NCBI GenBank assembly: GCA_022828595.1 | Contig: JAKGHH010000002.1 | Coordinates: forward strand, 104,777,254 to 104,841,253 | Length of the DNA: 64,000 nt | Direction: 5' to 3' | From: Nelumbo lutea | Taxonomy: Eukaryota; Streptophyta; Magnoliopsida; Proteales; Nelumbonaceae | Shown: positions 33,381 through 42,901 of the stretch, piece after piece | Layout: every line of letters begins with the position of its first letter | How positions within the stretch are numbered: position 1 is the stretch's first letter | The notes under the pieces: model-generated | What the model saw: only the letters and a program-made list of their open reading frames with translations | What the model was told of the DNA's origin: nothing | Databases searched by the model: none | Position numbers and translations under genes: made by a program

Positions 33381-33625
33381 CCAAACACAGTCGAGCTTCA
33401 AAACAGAACAGCCAGAAAACTGAGCACAACTTACAGTTCGAACTCCAACAGTCCAAACACAGTCGAGCTTCAAAAACAGAACCGAGTTGTTCCTCTTCCC
33501 CTCCAAACACAGTCGAGCTTCAAAACAGAACAACCAGAAAACTGAGCACAACTTACAGTTCGAACTCCAACAGTCCAAACACAGTCGAGCTTCAAAAACA
33601 AAACCGAGTTGTTCCTCTTCCCCTC
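33381..33625. repeat. Tandem duplication in Copia-2 leader, unit 122 bp
   Basis: CCAAACACAGTCGAGCTTCA begins at 33381, 33453, 33503 and 33575. Spacing alternates 72, 50 and 72, so a 122-bp unit containing two copies has been duplicated once. Confidence 0.9.
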
Positions 33626-33771
33626 TTTCTTTCTCGGATTCTTCCCGGCCACCGAACCACTTCACCAAGAGATTCTAGTCTTGGGCTCATCCAATGACCT
33701 CCAAGAATCAGGCAGTACGTGACTAAGCTTCCAGCCCTAGGATATTCAAGTTCAGATATGCTCTGATACCA

Positions 33772-34037
33772 TGAAGAAAACTGAAGAGATGAGAGCTTGA
33801 GAGTTCAGCAATGAGGGTCTGAGAATGAGAGTTTCGAACATTTCCTCTCTCAGCACCCTAACACTCTTTTATTAAGATATATTTGAATAATTACAAGGAG
33901 GCCCCTAATTGGGCAAGAATTTACACAAAACTTAATATAGACAGAATGGGCCCAAAATAAGGCCCATTACAGAAAAGAAACATAAATAACAAGAAAGACT
34001 AAACAACCTATGGGCCATTCGGCCCATCTTCTCTACA
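33772..34037 (-). repeat. Copia-2 LTR-C (5' LTR)
   Basis: 266 bp, TG...CA, followed on the minus strand by the full primer site TGGTATCAGAGC (33760-33771) and on its outer side by the TSD GTTGG. Confidence 0.95.
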
Positions 34038-34337
34038 GTTGGGAACTAAGAATACATAGTGTTTGGAGGTCGGCTGATTGTTCCTTGAAGGTTGAATCAG
34101 GCCTTCTTCTTGAAAGTGCTGCCACCGAACTTGGTTCTCACGGCTGTAAGGCCTGAGCTGAGTTTGTGAGTTGCTGTGTTCGTGGTTGATTCAACTCAAT
34201 ATGAGCTCTTTAAAATTAGTATACTATTGGTGGCTTGCCGAAACCCTAATTGAAGTTGTTACATAATAGACTTCTCAGAAATTGAGAACAAGAGTACTGC
34301 TGAATATGGACATACTTCGGGAACTACAACTGATTCC

Positions 34338-35210
34338 TTGTTGGTTGTAACTACAGTTAAACTGGATGGAACCAATTATTTGGCCTGGTCACAATCCGTA
34401 AAAATTCATATTTGCAATAGAGGAAAGTGGGGGTCTATCTCTGTGAGCAGAAAAGCTCCCCCAGTGGATGATCCCTCTTATGAGAAATGGGTGCAAGAGA
34501 ATTACACAGTGATTGGGTGGCTTGTGAATTCAATGCAGCCACAGATTAGTCAGCATTATCTCTGGATGAATTCGGCTAAGGAAATCTGGGATAGTGTTGC
34601 AGAAACGTACTCCCAGAAACTGAATGTTGCCAGAGCCTATAAACTAAGGAGTGATGTGAAGAATCTGAGACAGGGGGAGAAATCCCTTCCAGCATATTTC
34701 TCCACCTTGAAATCTCTGTGGCAAGAAATTGATCTAATAGAGGCAGTGACATGGGATACTCCCAATGATGCAGAGACCTACCGGAAATTAGTTGAAAGGA
34801 ACAAGGTTTTTGAATTCCTAACTAGGCTAAACCTTGAATATGACATCACAAAACAAAATATTCTGTCCAAGGAAAGTGTCTCACTATCACAAGCATATGC
34901 TTTAGTCAGTAGTGAAGAAAGCAGAAGACAGGTACAGGTACAAGGAGTTGGCACTAATGCATTTGCAAATATTGGGGTTAAACCCAAAGGAGTTATAGGG
35001 GCTCCCAGTGGCACTGGAAAGAAAGAGGTTGTCTGTGAATATTGCAAGAAGCCAAAGCACACCAAGGACAAGTGCTGGAAATTACATCCTAGACTTGTTC
35101 CTGCTCGATTTCAGAAAAAAAAAATGATGGTAGGAAGACAGGGGGTGCAAATGCAACCACGGGTACAGATGCTGAAATTGAGTCTGCCTGTGCACAATTG
35201 GCAGCCATGA
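34338..35210 (+). pseudogene. Copia-1 Gag
   Basis: An open frame of 290 codons from the first ATG. VKLDGTNYLAW near residue 8 and GWLVNSMQP are the copia gag (UBN2-type) signature. The zinc knuckle CEYCKKPKHTKDKC (CX2CX4HX4C) is near residue 235. The natural frame breaks after about residue 255, and downstream codons run in another frame to about 35280. Upstream codons may lie in the leader just before 34338. Confidence 0.85.
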
Positions 35211-35339
35211 AGGCTGAGTATGAAAAGTTTGGAAAGATGATCAGCCATCTTGAAGGAGTGACCTCATCATCCAACCCTTGAGAAAATTCAGGCACCACTG
35301 CATTCGCTCACTCAGATATAAGGGCTTTTGCTAACCATG

Positions 35340-36540
35340 CAACCACCTCAGGTAATCCTAAGATCCCTTGGATCATAGACTCAGGTGCTTCTGATCACAT
35401 GACCAATCTTTCCACTTTGTTTCATATGATTTGCTTCCTGGTCGTGACAAAATCACCTTAGCTGATGGCTCTCTTACTATCAAGGCTATGGACTCCTTGC
35501 TCCTATCCTCCACCCTTCATGTACCTAGATTGAATACTAATTTGTTATCTGTAAGTAGCTTAACCAAATCATTGAATTGTTGTGTAACATTTTTCCTTCT
35601 CATTGTGTTTTTCAGGACCTGGAGTCTCGGAAGGTGATTGGGAGTGGCCATGAAGCGAATGGAATATACCTGCTTGACACTCCTGGACAATGCATTGATC
35701 ATCCTAAGAATGTTGCTTTTGGATCTACCTTGTCAGAGTCTGTCAGTCGAATCATATTGAGTCATTGTCGTTTGGGTCATTTTTCTTTTTCTACTTTAAG
35801 TCATCTATTTCCTGAACTGTTTAAGGGAGTCAATGTGTCAAGTCTTAATTGTGAGTCTTGTCAGTTATCAAAGCATTGTAGAAACAGTTACCCTTTGGGC
35901 AATAAAAGATCATCTTCTCTTTTTAATATTGTGCACTCTGATGTGTGGGGGCCTTACCACTTATCTTCTATGGGGGGCTACAGATATTTCATCATGTTTA
36001 TTGATGACTTTTCTAGATTCACTTGGATATACCTAATGAAATCTCGTGAAGAAGCTCCAAGACTTGTGAGGCAATTTCATGAATTTGTTTTAACTCAGTT
36101 TGATACCAGAATCAAGATTTTCTGATCTGACAATGCAAAAGAGTATTTTGAGAAGAGTTTATCCTTGTATCTCTCTGACATGGGAGTTGTTCATCAAAGT
36201 TCCTGTGTTAGAACCCCTGAACAGAATGGAGTTGCTGAAAGATAAAATAGGCATATTGTTGAAGTTGCAAGGAGCCTTTTGTTTGCCTCACATGTTCCCA
36301 CAAGATTTTGGGGTGATGCTGTTCTCATTGCTACCTATCTCATAAACCGTATGCCATCCAGGGTTCTAGGGTTTAAATCCCCCTTCAGTCTTCTTCATCC
36401 AGACAATGATCTCTTCCCGATTCCTCTCCGTGTGTTTGGTTGCACCTATTATGTTCACATTCCAAGTGTCCAGAGACATAAGTTTGAACCAAAAGCCCAC
36501 AAATGCATCTTCCTTGGTTATTCCCCCACACAAAAAGGGT
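35340..36540 (+). pseudogene. Copia-1 protease and integrase, broken
   Basis: The protease active site appears as IIDSGASDHMT near 35375-35410, followed by a frameshift. The integrase HHCC region (HCRLGHFSFSTL, CESCQLSKH) and catalytic core (IVHSDVWGP, FIDDFSRFTWIYLMKS) are in the frame 35577-36125. This ends in TGA at the RSDN position (CGA to TGA). PEQNGVAER is followed by TAA at 36243. A frameshift near 36535 separates integrase from RT. Confidence 0.85.
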
Positions 36541-38646
36541 TACTGTTGTTTTGATCCAAAGACTGGCACTCAATATGTCTCCATGGATGTTACCTTTGAT
36601 GAACTTTCCCCTTTTTATGGGTCCTCTCAAGAAGGACATTGTCAACAAGGGGAGAGTTTGTCACAAGTGTTTGCTCTTCCTCTCCCTGTCCCAATTGAGT
36701 CTCTTGATGGGCCTGTGTCCTCACAAAATGAATCAAGGGAGGACCAGTCACTTCATTCTTCTTGTCCTAGTACTCCTATCTCTTTACCTCCTCGTCCTAC
36801 CCACAATCCCAAGGTGTATCAAAGGCAAAGGTCCAGGAATGAGCAGGTTGTTTCTCTTACAACAGATGAGCCTCATACACTTCCAATCGCAGATGAGACA
36901 ACAGGTGTTGTTTTAACCTCTTTGGAACCATCTTTCCCGGATCTTGATGTTCCTATTGCTGTCAGGAAAGGAAAACGAAAGTGCACTGCACACTGCATTT
37001 CCCAACACCTCTCTTATGACCTACTTTCTCCTTCATACTTTGCCTATCTCTCTTCAGTTGCTTCTAACCCTATTCCTAGATCTGTGTCAAACGCTCTTGA
37101 GATTCCAGAATGGAGAGATGCCATGCAATCTGAGATGGATGCCGTACACAAAAATGATACTTGGGAAGTGGTGGATTTGCCTAAAGGGAAGGATCCGGTT
37201 GGTTGCAAGTGGGTCCTTACCATTAAATACTGGGCTGATGGGACTATTGAGAGGTATAAGGCCAGACTGGTTGCCAAAGGGTACACACAGACGTATGGGA
37301 TTGATTACTTGGAGACCTTTGCTCCTGTTGCGAAGATGACATCTGTGAGAGTTCTCTTATCTTTGGCAGCTCACTTTGATTGGCCCCTTTATCAGTTGGA
37401 TGTAAAGAATGCATTTCTGAATGGTGACTTACATGAGGAAGTCTATATGTTTCTCTCTCCAGGAATGTATGAAAATGAGATGCAAGGAAAGGTATGCAAA
37501 TTGAAGAAATCTCTTTATGGCCTCAAACTGTCTCCTAGAGCATGGTTTGAGAAATTTAGAACAGCACTTTTTAAATTTGGCTACACTCAGACACAGTCAG
37601 ATCATACTCTTTTTGTGAAGAGAAGTAAATCCCTGGCAGTCTATCTCATTGTGTATGTTGATGACATTGTTGTGACTGGTAATGATGCCTCAGGAATTCG
37701 TGCTCTTAAGTCTTTCCTTCGTACAGAATTTGAGATTAAGGATCTAGGGGAATTGAGATACTTCCTTGGCATAGAAGTTGCTAGATCCAAGAATGGGATT
37801 CTTATCTCCCAAAGGAAGTATGTCCTTGACTTGCTCTCTGAAACTGGGAAGATGAGTGCTAGACCAACTGCAACTCCTATTGATATGAGTCACAAACTGT
37901 CTGCTTCAGATGGGACATTGTTGGAAGACAAAGGGGTTTTTCAGAGGCTTCTTGGGAAGCTTCTGTACCTGTGCATGACTCGGCCAGATATTGCATATGC
38001 TGTTAGCTGTATTAGCCAGTACATGCATGCACCTAGAGATACTCATATGGCAGCTGCAGAACGAGTTCTGTGTTATTTGAAAGGCTCTCCGGGAAAAGGG
38101 ATTCTGTTTACCAAGCATGGACATCTGAAACTCGAAGCCTATACTGATGCTGACTGGGCTAGAAATATTGATGACAGAAGATCCACTTTAGGGTTTTGTA
38201 GTCTAGTGGCTGGTAATGTTGTCTCTTGGAGGAGCAAGAAACAATTAGTTGTGGCTCGATCCTCAGCAGAAGCAGAATACAGGGCCATGGCACATGGAGT
38301 CTTTGAACTGTTGTGGCTAAGGTCATTGATGGAAGAACTCGGGATTGATTATGACAAGCCAATGATGTTGTACTATGATAATCAGGCTGCCATCAACATT
38401 GCCCACAACCCCGTACAACATGATAGAACTAAAAATATTGAGGTTGATAGACACTTTATTCGAGAAAGAGTCTCTTCAGGTGAAGTGTGTCTTCCATTCA
38501 TTACCTCTGAAGGACAATTGGCAGATTTCCTCACCAAAGGTCTTCCCAAGGCAAGGCTTCAGCATGACACTGGCAAGCTGGGCATGATTAACATCTATGT
38601 TCAGCTTGAAGGGGAGAGTAGAGAAGATGGGTCGAATGGCCCATAG
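36406..38646 (+). CDS. Copia-1 reverse transcriptase-RNase H polyprotein part
   Basis: A 746-codon open frame whose true domains begin near residue 46. It has the RT block WEVVDLPKGKDPVGCKWV, ARLVAKGYTQTYGIDYLETF and the catalytic YVDDIVV at about 37652. The RNase H block has YTDADWA, KKQLVVARSSAEAEYRAMAH and DNQAAINIAHNPVQHDR, ending in the 3' LTR. This is the only domain set of Copia-1 still open. Codons upstream of residue 46 are out-of-frame integrase sequence. Confidence 0.85.
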   Translation: MISSRFLSVCLVAPIMFTFQVSRDISLNQKPTNASSLVIPPHKKGYCCFDPKTGTQYVSMDVTFDELSPFYGSSQEGHCQQGESLSQVFALPLPVPIESLDGPVSSQNESREDQSLHSSCPSTPISLPPRPTHNPKVYQRQRSRNEQVVSLTTDEPHTLPIADETTGVVLTSLEPSFPDLDVPIAVRKGKRKCTAHCISQHLSYDLLSPSYFAYLSSVASNPIPRSVSNALEIPEWRDAMQSEMDAVHKNDTWEVVDLPKGKDPVGCKWVLTIKYWADGTIERYKARLVAKGYTQTYGIDYLETFAPVAKMTSVRVLLSLAAHFDWPLYQLDVKNAFLNGDLHEEVYMFLSPGMYENEMQGKVCKLKKSLYGLKLSPRAWFEKFRTALFKFGYTQTQSDHTLFVKRSKSLAVYLIVYVDDIVVTGNDASGIRALKSFLRTEFEIKDLGELRYFLGIEVARSKNGILISQRKYVLDLLSETGKMSARPTATPIDMSHKLSASDGTLLEDKGVFQRLLGKLLYLCMTRPDIAYAVSCISQYMHAPRDTHMAAAERVLCYLKGSPGKGILFTKHGHLKLEAYTDADWARNIDDRRSTLGFCSLVAGNVVSWRSKKQLVVARSSAEAEYRAMAHGVFELLWLRSLMEELGIDYDKPMMLYYDNQAAINIAHNPVQHDRTKNIEVDRHFIRERVSSGEVCLPFITSEGQLADFLTKGLPKARLQHDTGKLGMINIYVQLEGESREDGSNGP

Positions 38647-38943
38647 GCTGTTACTTTATATTATCTTTATGTTCTTCTCTGTAATGGGCCTTATTCTGGG
38701 CCCATACTCTTCTATGTTCTTTTTTTTGTAATTTCTTGTCCAACTAAGGACCTCTCTTGTAATTACTCAAAGATTAACTTAATAAAAGAGTATTAGAGTG
38801 TTAGAGGGAGGATTAGTTCAAACTCCTCATCCTCTAACTCTCCTTGCCGCAGCTCTCTCTCTCTTTCTTCTTCTCTAATCTTCTCTTGTTAGTTTTTCTG
38901 GTTTTCTTGCACAGTCTCATACTTCTAGGACTGTTTTTCAACT
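38617..38943 (+). repeat. Copia-1 3' LTR
   Basis: 327 bp, with the first base changed (AGTAGAG for TGTAGAG). It differs from the 5' LTR at seven sites, six of them transitions, and is followed by the TSD ACAAT. Confidence 0.95.
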
Positions 38944-38948
38944 ACAAT

Positions 38949-39177
38949 CAAGGGTGAAAATACTAACAAAGCACAATACAAGTATACAACAAGGGCACCT
39001 GTACAGTATAGGATCTGTGGCATGACCAACAATGGCTTACCAGCACATGAAGATTAAATCTATTATTCATGTACAAATTATATACTATTGTTAGCATTTT
39101 AACAAAGTAGAGAAACTGTTGGTACTAGAAAAGTAGTGCTAAATATATGGTGTGCACTTAGTATATAAGATCTACTT
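38949..39177. other. XDH intron between Copia-1 and L1-D
   Basis: Short AT-rich intron sequence; nothing recognised. Confidence 0.5.
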
Positions 39178-39453
39178 TCTTTTTTTCTTTTTTATCAATA
39201 ACATAAATTTTCAATAATTTAGAAAAATGAAAACTCATAGACACATCTCAATTACAACTCAGTCCAAAAAAATCCATATGAATTCCTTGCTTGGCTAAAG
39301 AATATGTCATTCCATTGCAATCTTCCTAATCCATCTAAATACAACTCCCACTTCCTTAGCTAATTTATCAATTTCCATTAGTGTTTGCTTGTAAATGTAA
39401 GCATCCAAAATATTGCTACTTAGCCAACAAATGACTAATTTAGAATGCCCCGT

Positions 39454-39901
39454 TGTCACGGGGGTAATCGTTGGGGCCCTGTGTGGCACTCGAAATGGGC
39501 GAGTAAGCCTACGAAACAAAGCAAACACACACACAAAGGCAACAAGATGGCACACGAACTAGCAAAAGGCTATTTGTATTGCATTAATCAGTGGTAAGCA
39601 CAAGCACACAGCACAGTGTCGAGGGGATCTCGTGCTTAACCTTTACACGCTTATGAGCTCACTCGACTACCTACCTCCCCTCAAAGAGTACGTTAAGCTT
39701 TTGGGGGAGTGACAATAGGAGACATCAAAATGATGGAAAAGCATACTAAGTAATTACAATAACGCCATTGGTGGTCCCCCTTACAAAGTACAAGCAAAGC
39801 CCACCCATGACACACATGTTGACACCATGAAGGCTCGCGATTGGCACTCGAATGGCTCACTGTACGTGCTTGATGGCGCGACGAAGGAGTCACCTGTGAC
39901 A
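39454..39901 (-). repeat. Gag-only element LTR (3', left copy)
   Basis: 448 bp, TGTCAC...GTGACA terminal inverted hexamers. Confidence 0.95.
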
Positions 39902-40640
39902 TTCTCCCCCACTCAATTCGATCTACGTCCTCGGAGATCAGCTTCGCCTGGTCCCTTAGAGTCACTGTTGCGGAAGGAGGGTTCTTCTACTGCTCCCTGA
40001 ACCGGCTGTCGTCCAAGGCCGAGGTGCATATTTTGGTGGCATGGTCGGGTTGGCTCATTCTGTTGGGGTTTCCTATGGCTAAGTCCTTTCCTGGCAGCCT
40101 CAAGGTATGTTAGTGGCTGGTTCTGTTTGGTTAAGGGGTAGGTTTGGGCCAGGTAAGGATCAAAATGGTGTTTTGGATTATTAAGGTGTGGATTCCCATG
40201 CATTTTTCCCCAAGGGTAACTCACAGGGCTACTACGGGAACTAGCCTTAGGGATGATGTGAATGTGGTCCCTAGATGGCTTGGGTGGCACTCGCTCTCCC
40301 CGGTGGTTGTGGTAGTAGATGTGGGCAAGGTTTGACACGGCCTTGGGTCTTCTTCTGTTGGGCCCACCAGTTGCGGGCACTTGTGGCTTCTGCTGCGAAG
40401 TCGACTTCTGCTAATGTGGTTGGCGTTGAAGCTGATGCTGCTGCTGGTGTTGACTTGGGCGTTGGCATTGGTGTTGGCGCTGAAAATGGAACTGTCTGGG
40501 GGGTGACTTCTTCCTGGTGACAACTTCCCAACCAGTTCTAGTGTCGATGTGAGGTACTTGACAAGGGTTCTTCCTTGTTGACGCAGAGCTGTCTTCATGG
40601 TTGATAGTTTCTTGGTACAACTGCAAGGCTGGAAGCTACT
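39902..40640 (-). other. Gag-only element, 3' interior without conserved domain
   Basis: Several overlapping minus-strand open frames (for example 39913-40380 and 40271-40531) are low-complexity Ser/Pro/Gln/His-rich. No RT, RNase H or integrase motif is seen in any frame, so this part probably does not encode an enzyme. Confidence 0.6.
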
Positions 40641-41175
40641 TCCCAAGTATCTGCAAGGCTGATGAGACAGGAACCATACAAGGGGAGTGTTCGTCCAGAA
40701 TAAGCAAACTGTTGATGTGGGGCATAAGTGCTGCTTCCACCTGCTTGAGGAACTCCACTCCAAGAACCACCTGAAAATCATCCAAGGGAACCACAGATAG
40801 ATTGATGGGTCCTTTCCATGGTCCAACTCAGAGTTCTACTCCACGGGCCGTGCCCTCTAGTGCTTTGGCCCCAGAATTGACAGCCTTGACCCACCCAGTT
40901 TGTTTGGTGGTGGTCAAGCCGAGTCGCTTTGCCTCCGCAAGCGAAATGAAGTTGTGGGTGGCCCCAATGTCCACCAAGGCTTGGGTCGGCCTCCCGCCGA
41001 GGGTGATGTCTACATAACTCAGCCCCTTGCGGGCTTTGGTGGGCCGCTTTGATGTGGCCTCTTTCTTGACCATGGCATTGATGAGTTGGAGGGTGCCTAC
41101 TCTTGGCGCCGCTGTGGGTTTCTCCTCATCGCTCTCTTCACTATCGTTGAGTTTGGCGATGAGGGCAGTTATTTT
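40640..41175 (-). pseudogene. Retropepsin-like region of the gag-only element
   Basis: The minus frame reads YVDITLGGRPTQALVDIGAT then HNFISLAEAKRLGL (40828-41073). DDFQVVLGVEFLKQVEAALM follows in the next frame, the usual order of a gypsy protease. The active-site triad reads DIGA instead of D(S/T)GA, and a frameshift lies near 40825. Downstream frames to about 40220 are Ser/Pro/Gln-rich with no domain. Confidence 0.75.
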
Positions 41176-41262
41176 CTTTCGGGTTGGACAGCCACTCGTC
41201 CAATACTTCCCGTTGCAAAGGTAACACGGCGCAGGAGGAGGTCTCCTGGTGGCTTGGTGGCC

Positions 41263-42387
41263 CTAGTAGCTTGGGCCTCCTTGTAGCTTCTTCCCTTGTT
41301 GGTAATTGTAGGGCTTGTTCGTCGGCACTGGCTTCTCCTTTGTAGGGGCTGATTGTGGGTCTCCCCCACTCAAACTCATGGTACCTGGGCTGGATGGTCT
41401 TCGCACATCTTCCTTAGGTGTTCTCAGATCAACAAGTTGTTCAGCTATGGCCATGGCGGTGGCGAGGTCCTCAACCCCACGTCGCTGGAGTTCGAGCTCA
41501 GCCCATGGCCTGAGACCGTCCATAAAATTGAACAGAAGATCCTTGTCTGACATGTCAGTGATCTCCAGCGTCAAGGCCGAAAACTCCTTGACATAGTCAT
41601 GTAGTGATTCTTGATGTCTGAGATTCTTCATTCTTCGGCGCGCCAAGTACTCCACATTTTCTGGGTAGAACTGCCGCTTGATCTCACGCTTAAATCCAAC
41701 CCAAGTGTCGATGGTACGAGTTCCACGTTCAATGTCTTGGCAACACCTACACCACCATAACATTGCGACATCAGTCAAATACATAGCAGCTGTACGTACC
41801 TGAGTTTGGTTGTCAATGATGCCAGTGGCAGAGAAATATTGCTCCAGTCGCCACAAGAAGTTGTCAAGCTCCCTAGCATCCCGAGCACCCGAGTAAGGTG
41901 TTGGCTCTCGAATCTTGATGTTCATGGAAGCTAGGGTGGAGGGAGTGCTTGGTGTGTTGGCCACTGCCCTCTTTAGGAGAGTCATCTCATCTCTCATCTC
42001 ATCCAATTGCGCTTGGAATCTGTCTAGCAAGCCCTGTAGGCTGCTTTGGGAAGGCCCAGCTCCCGAATTCTGTATGGTGGTGTGCATGTCTCTGAAGGCG
42101 CCATTGAACCGTCCTTCTAGTTCCACCACTGCATTCTCAACCGTCTCTAGGTTGAGGTGGAGTTCATCAACCCGATCTCGGGTTTCTCCCACTGTCACCT
42201 CGCAACGTAGGAGGCGCATGTCCACGGTAGCTAGTTGGTCGACTGATTTGTCGTGCTTGCTAGCTTTGGTTGTACGCCCCTTTGGGGCTTGTGTCTTGGT
42301 AGGTTCGTCAAGTGGAGCTTCATCAGTGTCGTGGGCTTGAATCCGCCCATGTGGTGTGTCATCGGAAATGCCCTGATTGCTCTTCAT
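41263..42387 (-). CDS. Gypsy-type Gag
   Basis: About 375 codons from MKSNQGIS. This start is chosen because the longer open frame (to 42555) runs back through the primer site into the LTR. Features in order: a polar N-term, a coiled-coil region (residues about 45-140, heptad-like LHLNLETVENAVVELEGR), then the retrotrans_gag domain with DNFLWRLEQYFSATGI, AAMYLTDVAMLWWCR, FYPENVEYLARRRMKNL and SLHDYVKEFSALTLEI. The CCHC-like knuckle CYLCNGKYWTSGC follows in another frame near 41195-41235. This is one of the few retroelement genes here without an internal stop. Confidence 0.85.
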   Translation of the reverse strand: MKSNQGISDDTPHGRIQAHDTDEAPLDEPTKTQAPKGRTTKASKHDKSVDQLATVDMRLLRCEVTVGETRDRVDELHLNLETVENAVVELEGRFNGAFRDMHTTIQNSGAGPSQSSLQGLLDRFQAQLDEMRDEMTLLKRAVANTPSTPSTLASMNIKIREPTPYSGARDARELDNFLWRLEQYFSATGIIDNQTQVRTAAMYLTDVAMLWWCRCCQDIERGTRTIDTWVGFKREIKRQFYPENVEYLARRRMKNLRHQESLHDYVKEFSALTLEITDMSDKDLLFNFMDGLRPWAELELQRRGVEDLATAMAIAEQLVDLRTPKEDVRRPSSPGTMSLSGGDPQSAPTKEKPVPTNKPYNYQQGKKLQGGPSY

Positions 42388-42453
42388 TGGGTTGATGTAG
42401 GGACGAAGACAAGGTCCAGAGTGTTTGTAGGAGAACCTGGCTCTGATACCAAC

Positions 42454-42901
42454 TGTCACGGGGGTAATCGTTGGGGCCCCGTGCGGCACTCGAAATGGGC
42501 GAGTAAGCCTACGACACAAAGCAAACACACACACAAAGGCAACAAGATGGCACACGAATTAGCAAAAGGCTATTTGTATTGCATTAATCAGTGGTAAGCA
42601 CAAGCACACAGCACAGTGTCGAGGGGATCTCGTGCTTAACCATTACACGCTTATGAGCTCACTCGACTACCTACCTCCCTTCAAAGAGTACGTTAAGCTT
42701 TTGGGGCAATGACAATAGGAGACATCAAAATGATGGAAAAGCATACTAAGTAATTACAATAACGCCATTGGCGGTCCCCCTTACAAAGTACAAGCAAAGC
42801 CCACCCATGACACACATGTTGACACCATGAAGGCACGCGGTTGGCACTCGGATGGCTCACTGTATGTGCTTGATGGCGCGACGAAGGAGTCACCTGTGAC
42901 A
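42454..42901 (-). repeat. Gag-only element LTR (5', right copy)
   Basis: 448 bp, with the minus-strand primer site adjacent at about 42440-42451. Confidence 0.95.

Larger units (their letters stand above)
31805..34037 (-). mobile_element. Copia-2: three-LTR, internally deleted copia nested in Copia-1
   Basis: The whole unit is flanked by GTTGG at 31800-31804 and 34038-34042, so it integrated as one piece or was rearranged after integration. Minus-strand order from the right: LTR-C with primer site TGGTATCAGAGC, a leader of about 590 bp with tandem repeats, LTR-B lacking about its first 20 bp, a second primer-site start TGGTATCAGA fused to RT codons (EVARSKDGILIS), the RT C-term and RNase H, a polypurine tract, and LTR-A. 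Gag, protease, integrase and most of RT are absent. Its pol is close to that of Copia-1. LTR-A and LTR-C differ at 7 substitutions and one indel over about 265 bp. Confidence 0.92.
30883..38943 (+). mobile_element. Copia-1: full-length Ty1/copia element, with nested Copia-2
   Basis: Two 327-bp LTRs bound it, with the 5-bp duplication ACAAT at 30878-30882 and 38944-38948. The primer site TGGTATCAGAGC, complementary to initiator-Met tRNA, follows the 5' LTR directly. Order on the plus strand: leader, gag, protease, integrase, RT, RNase H, polypurine GAAGGGGAG, 3' LTR. The leader is split at 31805-34037 by a minus-strand copia. Coding is broken by frameshifts near 35280, 35430 and 36535, a TGA in integrase at 36123 and a TAA at 36243, while RT-RNase H remains open. 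LTRs differ at 7 of 327 sites, mostly C/T. It lies in the intron between XDH exons 3 and 4, antisense to XDH. Confidence 0.95.
39454..42901 (-). mobile_element. Gag-protease-only LTR element (TR-GAG-like, gypsy type)
   Basis: Two 448-bp LTRs (39454-39901 and 42454-42901) with ends TGTCAC...GTGACA are flanked by CCGT at 39450-39453 and 42902-42905. On the minus strand the primer site TGGTATCAGAGCC follows the right LTR, and GAGTGGGGGAG precedes the left one. The 2.55-kb interior encodes Gag and a retropepsin-like region but no RT, RNase H or integrase. The LTRs differ at about 13 sites. Established: non-autonomous gag-bearing LTR elements are known in plants as TR-GAG. Inferred: this is one of them rather than a simple deletion derivative. 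Confidence 0.9.

Noticed and set aside
33381..33625. CRISPR-like spaced repeats
   Set aside because: The 20-bp repeats at alternating 72/50 spacing come from one tandem duplication inside a retrotransposon leader of a plant; there are no unique spacers.
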